Source of the DNA: an uncultured Carnobacterium sp.
GTDB taxonomy: Bacteria; Bacillota; Bacilli; Lactobacillales; Aerococcaceae
NCBI GenBank assembly: GCA_937976325.1
Contig: CALJSD010000017.1
Span: 1 to 7,908 of the forward strand
Direction of reading: 5' to 3'
DNA length: 7,908 bases
Shown here: positions 6,413 to 7,908 of the stretch, one piece after another
How positions within the stretch are numbered: the stretch's first letter is position 1
Layout of the letters: each line of letters begins with the position of its first letter
Notes under the pieces: model-generated
Seen by the model: only the letters and a program-made list of their open reading frames with translations
Databases searched by the model: none
What the model was told of the DNA's origin: nothing
Translations under genes and position numbers: made by a program

Positions 6413-7520
6413 TTTCTTCCCTTTCTAACATCTCCAATATCTGTTTCATTTGTGCTTCAACTGTGAAGCGTTCAATATAAGCATCCATCGCTTCTGTATC
6501 AACAGATGCATTCATTCTTTCATTTAAAGCAGCCGCTGCTTCTTCATCCGTTTGGATAATCGTTCCAAACTGTCCATTTCCGCTTAACTCCTCTGCTCCA
6601 CCAACATCAGTAGAGACGAATGGTTTCCCAAGCGTTAACGCTTCAACAAACGCTCCTGAGAATCCTTCTTGTTGTGACATTGAAAGGAGTACTTTAACTC
6701 GTTTCAACACGGGATATGGATTTTTCTGATAGCCTAGGAAATGGACTCTGTCTTCCAATCCTAATTCGGCTGTTCTTTCTTTTAATTGTGCCTCTTGTTC
6801 GCCACTCCCAATAAAATAAATGTGAGCAGTAGGTCTGATATCAAGTAATTTGTGAAATACTTCAAGGGCTCTATCAGTTCCTTTTTTAGCCTCTAAGCGA
6901 CCAATCACTGCAATACTATCTTCTTCGACAATATCTTCATAAGGAACATTAGATTTTTGAATAATTTCATCAAAGTTATATCCATTATAAATCGTCACAA
7001 TCTTCTCTTTAAACTCTGGATAGACAGTTTCAATCGACTCTCTTGTTTTCTTAGAGATTGCAACGATGTTATTAGCAGTTTTTAAATGTTGACGATGATT
7101 TTCTCGGTAAGCAGCATTCTCAGGTTTTAAGAATTCCTCGATGCTACCATGGATCCATGCAACCTTCTTCACTTCTGGTCGTTTTGAGAAAGGAAACGCT
7201 GGATTCATAATGGTAAACGAAATTTCAACGTCGTACTCATCTTTAATCAGATGATTGCGAACAAGGTCTGGAAACCAAATTCTTGCTCTCCAAAGTAATG
7301 CTTCAACGACGCGAGAGTGTTTCTTTGCCTTATACGGTTTTAGAATTCGAACTCCTTCTGGCACGGGTTCATACCCCTTATCAAAGTGCTCGATTTCTAA
7401 AATATCAACGTCATATTTTTCTAAATCTAGATGGTTAACGATAGTTGAGAGGATTTTTTCCGCTCCTCCTCCAAGGGAAAAGGACCATAAATAAACGAGA
7501 ACTTTTTTCTTATTTCCCAT
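6393..7520 (-). CDS. GT4-family (GT-B fold) glycosyltransferase
   Basis: A 375-residue cytoplasmic glycosyltransferase that adds a sugar to the lipid-linked repeat unit, probably with retention of configuration, as in family GT4. The N-terminal domain begins with the KVLVYLWSFSLGGGAEK acceptor-side loop (6-22) and includes AWIHGS (121-126). The C-terminal donor domain has IGRLEAKKG (206-214), YFIGSGEQ (235-242), VHFLGY (259-264) and the signature EX7E motif, E285 and E293 within EGFSGAFVE. It ends in STDVGGAEEL (303-312) and a charged helical tail. The frame runs 22 codons further upstream, but I chose the ATG at 7520: AAAGGGGAG lies at 7525-7533, and the protein then starts directly at the first beta strand. 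This start overlaps the upstream licD stop by 11 bases. The gene overlaps wzy by 20 bases. The sugar specificity is not deducible. Confidence 0.92.
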   Translation of the reverse strand: MGNKKKVLVYLWSFSLGGGAEKILSTIVNHLDLEKYDVDILEIEHFDKGYEPVPEGVRILKPYKAKKHSRVVEALLWRARIWFPDLVRNHLIKDEYDVEISFTIMNPAFPFSKRPEVKKVAWIHGSIEEFLKPENAAYRENHRQHLKTANNIVAISKKTRESIETVYPEFKEKIVTIYNGYNFDEIIQKSNVPYEDIVEEDSIAVIGRLEAKKGTDRALEVFHKLLDIRPTAHIYFIGSGEQEAQLKERTAELGLEDRVHFLGYQKNPYPVLKRVKVLLSMSQQEGFSGAFVEALTLGKPFVSTDVGGAEELSGNGQFGTIIQTDEEAAAALNERMNASVDTEAMDAYIERFTVEAQMKQILEMLEREENEKIDN

Positions 7521-7908
7521 AATACTCCCCTTTATACTTCTCGTATCCATTTTCAAGATCGACAAATAATGCATCATGATGTGCAACTTGTTTGTCTGCT
7601 GGAGGTGGTGTCATATAGTCACCAAATGCTGTTTTTAAGTAAGCATCATACCCAACTGGAATTGGCATTTCTGTTTGTTCAAATGGTACAAACAACGCAG
7701 ATTCAAAGCTTTCGATTGGATATTTATTTTTCATATATCCAGGACCAGCACAAAGTTCAGTGATGCCATCACTTTCTTCACGCGTGTACTTTGTCATCTC
7801 ACTCTGCGCCTTGCTCCAAATCTTATAACGTAATGAACGTGTCGGGAATAATCCTAATAAGAATAAACTTCCCCATTTCATTAAACCACCATGTTTTTCG
7901 GGTACTGT
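7510..7908 (-). CDS. LicD-family protein, C-terminal part only (5' end beyond the window)
   Basis: The last 132 residues of a third LicD-family protein. The frame is open through to the window edge (its first complete codons read TVPEKHGGLMKWG), so the methionine at 7881 is an internal residue rather than the start. The visible part matches the C-terminal half of LicD proteins: a basic helical stretch (RSLRYKIWSK), a GPGYMKNKYP segment, PFEQTEMPIPVGYDAYL and the family landmark FGDYM. In the two complete copies the corresponding block reads PFEDMMVPIPKNYDEFL and EFEGKMYPIPKGYDAIL. The WDDDID metal-site region would lie upstream and cannot be checked. It overlaps the GT4 gene by 11 bases and is the first visible gene of the upstream unit. 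It presumably adds a phosphate-linked substituent to the glycan; the donor is unknown. Confidence 0.88.
   Translation of the reverse strand, partial: TVPEKHGGLMKWGSLFLLGLFPTRSLRYKIWSKAQSEMTKYTREESDGITELCAGPGYMKNKYPIESFESALFVPFEQTEMPIPVGYDAYLKTAFGDYMTPPPADKQVAHHDALFVDLENGYEKYKGEYYGK
7525..7533 (-). promoter_or_regulatory. Ribosome binding site that decides the GT4 start
   Basis: AAAGGGGAG on the minus strand lies four bases before the ATG at 7520 and inside the 3' end of the upstream licD gene. This favours the 375-residue product over the 397-residue reading that starts at 7586. Confidence 0.7.

Noticed and set aside
7521..7586. A 22-codon upstream extension of the GT4 gene
   Set aside because: It would overlap the licD gene by 77 bases, places extra residues before the first beta strand of the GT-B fold, and ignores the good ribosome binding site at 7525-7533.
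7255..7763. Plus-strand open frames at 7255-7494 and 7569-7763
   Set aside because: Both lie antisense to well-supported GT4 and LicD coding sequence and show no family motif.
1..7908. Search for CRISPR arrays, tRNA/rRNA genes, insertion sequences and attachment sites
   Set aside because: Coding sequence fills nearly the whole window. I saw no regularly spaced repeats, transposase motifs, terminal inverted repeats or structural RNA signatures.

Overview
The window is a slice of a surface-polysaccharide (capsule or wall-polysaccharide) biosynthesis locus from a low-GC Gram-positive bacterium, most likely a member of Lactobacillales. The low GC, strong AGGAGG-type ribosome binding sites, extended -10 promoter, Wzx/Wzy-type genes and several LicD proteins all fit that assignment. 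Genus cannot be fixed from sequence reading alone. Every gene lies on the minus strand, so transcription runs from high to low coordinates, and the window cuts a gene at each edge.

Upstream unit (7908 to about 3868): the 3' end of a LicD-family gene, a GT4 glycosyltransferase, a Wzy-type repeat-unit polymerase, and a two-pass Wzz-like protein with an unusual cytosolic C-terminal domain. The four genes are joined by short overlaps (11, 20 and 8 bases), as expected for a translationally coupled operon. The unit closes with a perfect 11-bp hairpin terminator at 3868-3895.

Downstream unit (about 3835 to 1): immediately after the terminator comes an extended -10 promoter (TGGTATAAT, minus strand), followed by two tandem LicD-family genes joined by a TAGTG stop/start, a Wzx-type flippase, and the 5' two-thirds or so of a GT2 glycosyltransferase.

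How the genes fit together (inference from family knowledge): the GT4 and GT2 enzymes add sugars to a lipid-linked repeat unit on the cytoplasmic face. The LicD proteins probably decorate the glycan with a phosphate-linked substituent. Wzx flips the unit across the membrane, Wzy polymerises it outside, and the Wzz-like protein may set chain length or organise the machinery. No priming glycosyl-phosphate transferase, CpsB-type phosphatase, CpsD-type tyrosine kinase, sugar-nucleotide synthesis gene or choline-activation gene (licA/B/C) is visible here; they may lie outside the window.

Most notable points: the Wzz-like protein, whose C-terminal part looks like a collapsed BY-kinase domain without a Walker A motif; three LicD proteins within about 6 kb; and an internal terminator/promoter junction that splits the locus and fixes the start of the first tandem licD gene at a TTG codon.
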